This document shows, one piece after another, positions 5,192-5,310 of a stretch of 5,310 nt of DNA; the first letter of the stretch is position 1, and each line of letters starts with the position of its first letter. Location of the stretch: contig JACZVS010000040.1 in the NCBI GenBank assembly GCA_022572525.1, forward strand, positions 1-5,310. The letters are read 5' to 3'. A program made the translations under genes and the position numbers. The stretch comes from Nanobdellota archaeon (GTDB taxonomy: Archaea > Nanobdellota > Nanobdellia > Pacearchaeales > UBA12030). The notes under the pieces were generated by a model. That model saw only the letters and a list, made by a program, of their open reading frames with translations. It was not told the DNA's origin and did no database searches.

Positions 5192-5203
5192 TCTTTAAGT
5201 AAA

Positions 5204-5310
5204 ATGAGAAAGAATGATGGAAAAGTTAAGATAACAATCTACGAGTGGGCTGGCAAGAAAGGCCCTTTTAAGATTACTTCTCCATGTAAAGAATGCGATA
5301 TAGGCATTCC
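5204..5310 (+). CDS. N-terminal part of a CxxC-containing protein, possibly thioredoxin-like (cut by right edge)
   Basis: ATG at 5204 opens a frame that runs to the window end: 35 full codons, starting MRKNDGKVKITIYEWAGKK. A predicted beta strand (VKITIYEW, 8-15) is followed by TSPCKECDIGIP with Cys28 and Cys31. A strand followed by a CxxC at the start of a helix is the arrangement of thioredoxin and glutaredoxin folds, but the CxxC could equally bind a metal; with this little sequence I cannot decide. No signal peptide is seen, so it is probably cytoplasmic. An in-frame ATG at 5168 would add twelve residues (MNSQLNILSLSK), but that extension would run through the promoter region, so I prefer 5204. 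It is divergent from the 248-residue gene. Confidence 0.6.
   Translation, partial: MRKNDGKVKITIYEWAGKKGPFKITSPCKECDIGI

Overview
The window looks archaeal. It is AT-rich, and nearly every gene start has an A/T-rich TATA-like box about 25-32 bases upstream with no clear Shine-Dalgarno sequence, which suggests leaderless or nearly leaderless transcripts. One product carries an archaeal type IV pilin-type leader (KKG/ISPLV). Small genes and many unrecognised proteins would fit a DPANN-type lineage such as the Woesearchaeota/Pacearchaeota group. That placement is an inference; the sequence alone does not prove it.

Layout, left to right. (1) Positions 1-488, minus strand: the N-terminal part of a multi-helix membrane protein that runs off the left edge. 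(2) Positions 489-531: a compact divergent promoter region. (3) Positions 532-1787, plus strand: a 35-codon very basic ORF followed by a pilin-leader/LamG surface protein. The pilin gene has no ATG, GTG or TTG start that keeps its leader. It either uses an ATT or ATA start or is joined to the basic ORF by slippage at an A6 run. (4) Positions 1788-1956: an intergenic stretch with a T-tract, a TATA-like box and a nine-codon minigene. (5) Positions 1957-4408, plus strand: a thiol-redox cassette of ccdA, a membrane-anchored TlpA/ResA-like thioredoxin and a membrane-anchored DUF3179 protein. (6) Positions 4411-5157, minus strand: an unrecognised 248-residue protein, convergent with the DUF3179 gene and only two bases from it. 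(7) Positions 5158-5310: a second divergent promoter region, then the start of a plus-strand gene with a CxxC motif that runs off the right edge.

How the genes may work together: CcdA would carry electrons from cytoplasmic thioredoxin across the membrane through Cys21 and Cys147. The anchored thioredoxin (CPFC) would receive them outside the cell. The DUF3179 protein, also anchored and facing outward with a conserved CPLC, is the obvious candidate partner or end user. There is no CXXCH haem-binding motif in the translated genes, so cytochrome c maturation is not indicated here. The pilin/LamG protein has four cysteines just outside the membrane and could be a second client, but only proximity suggests that.
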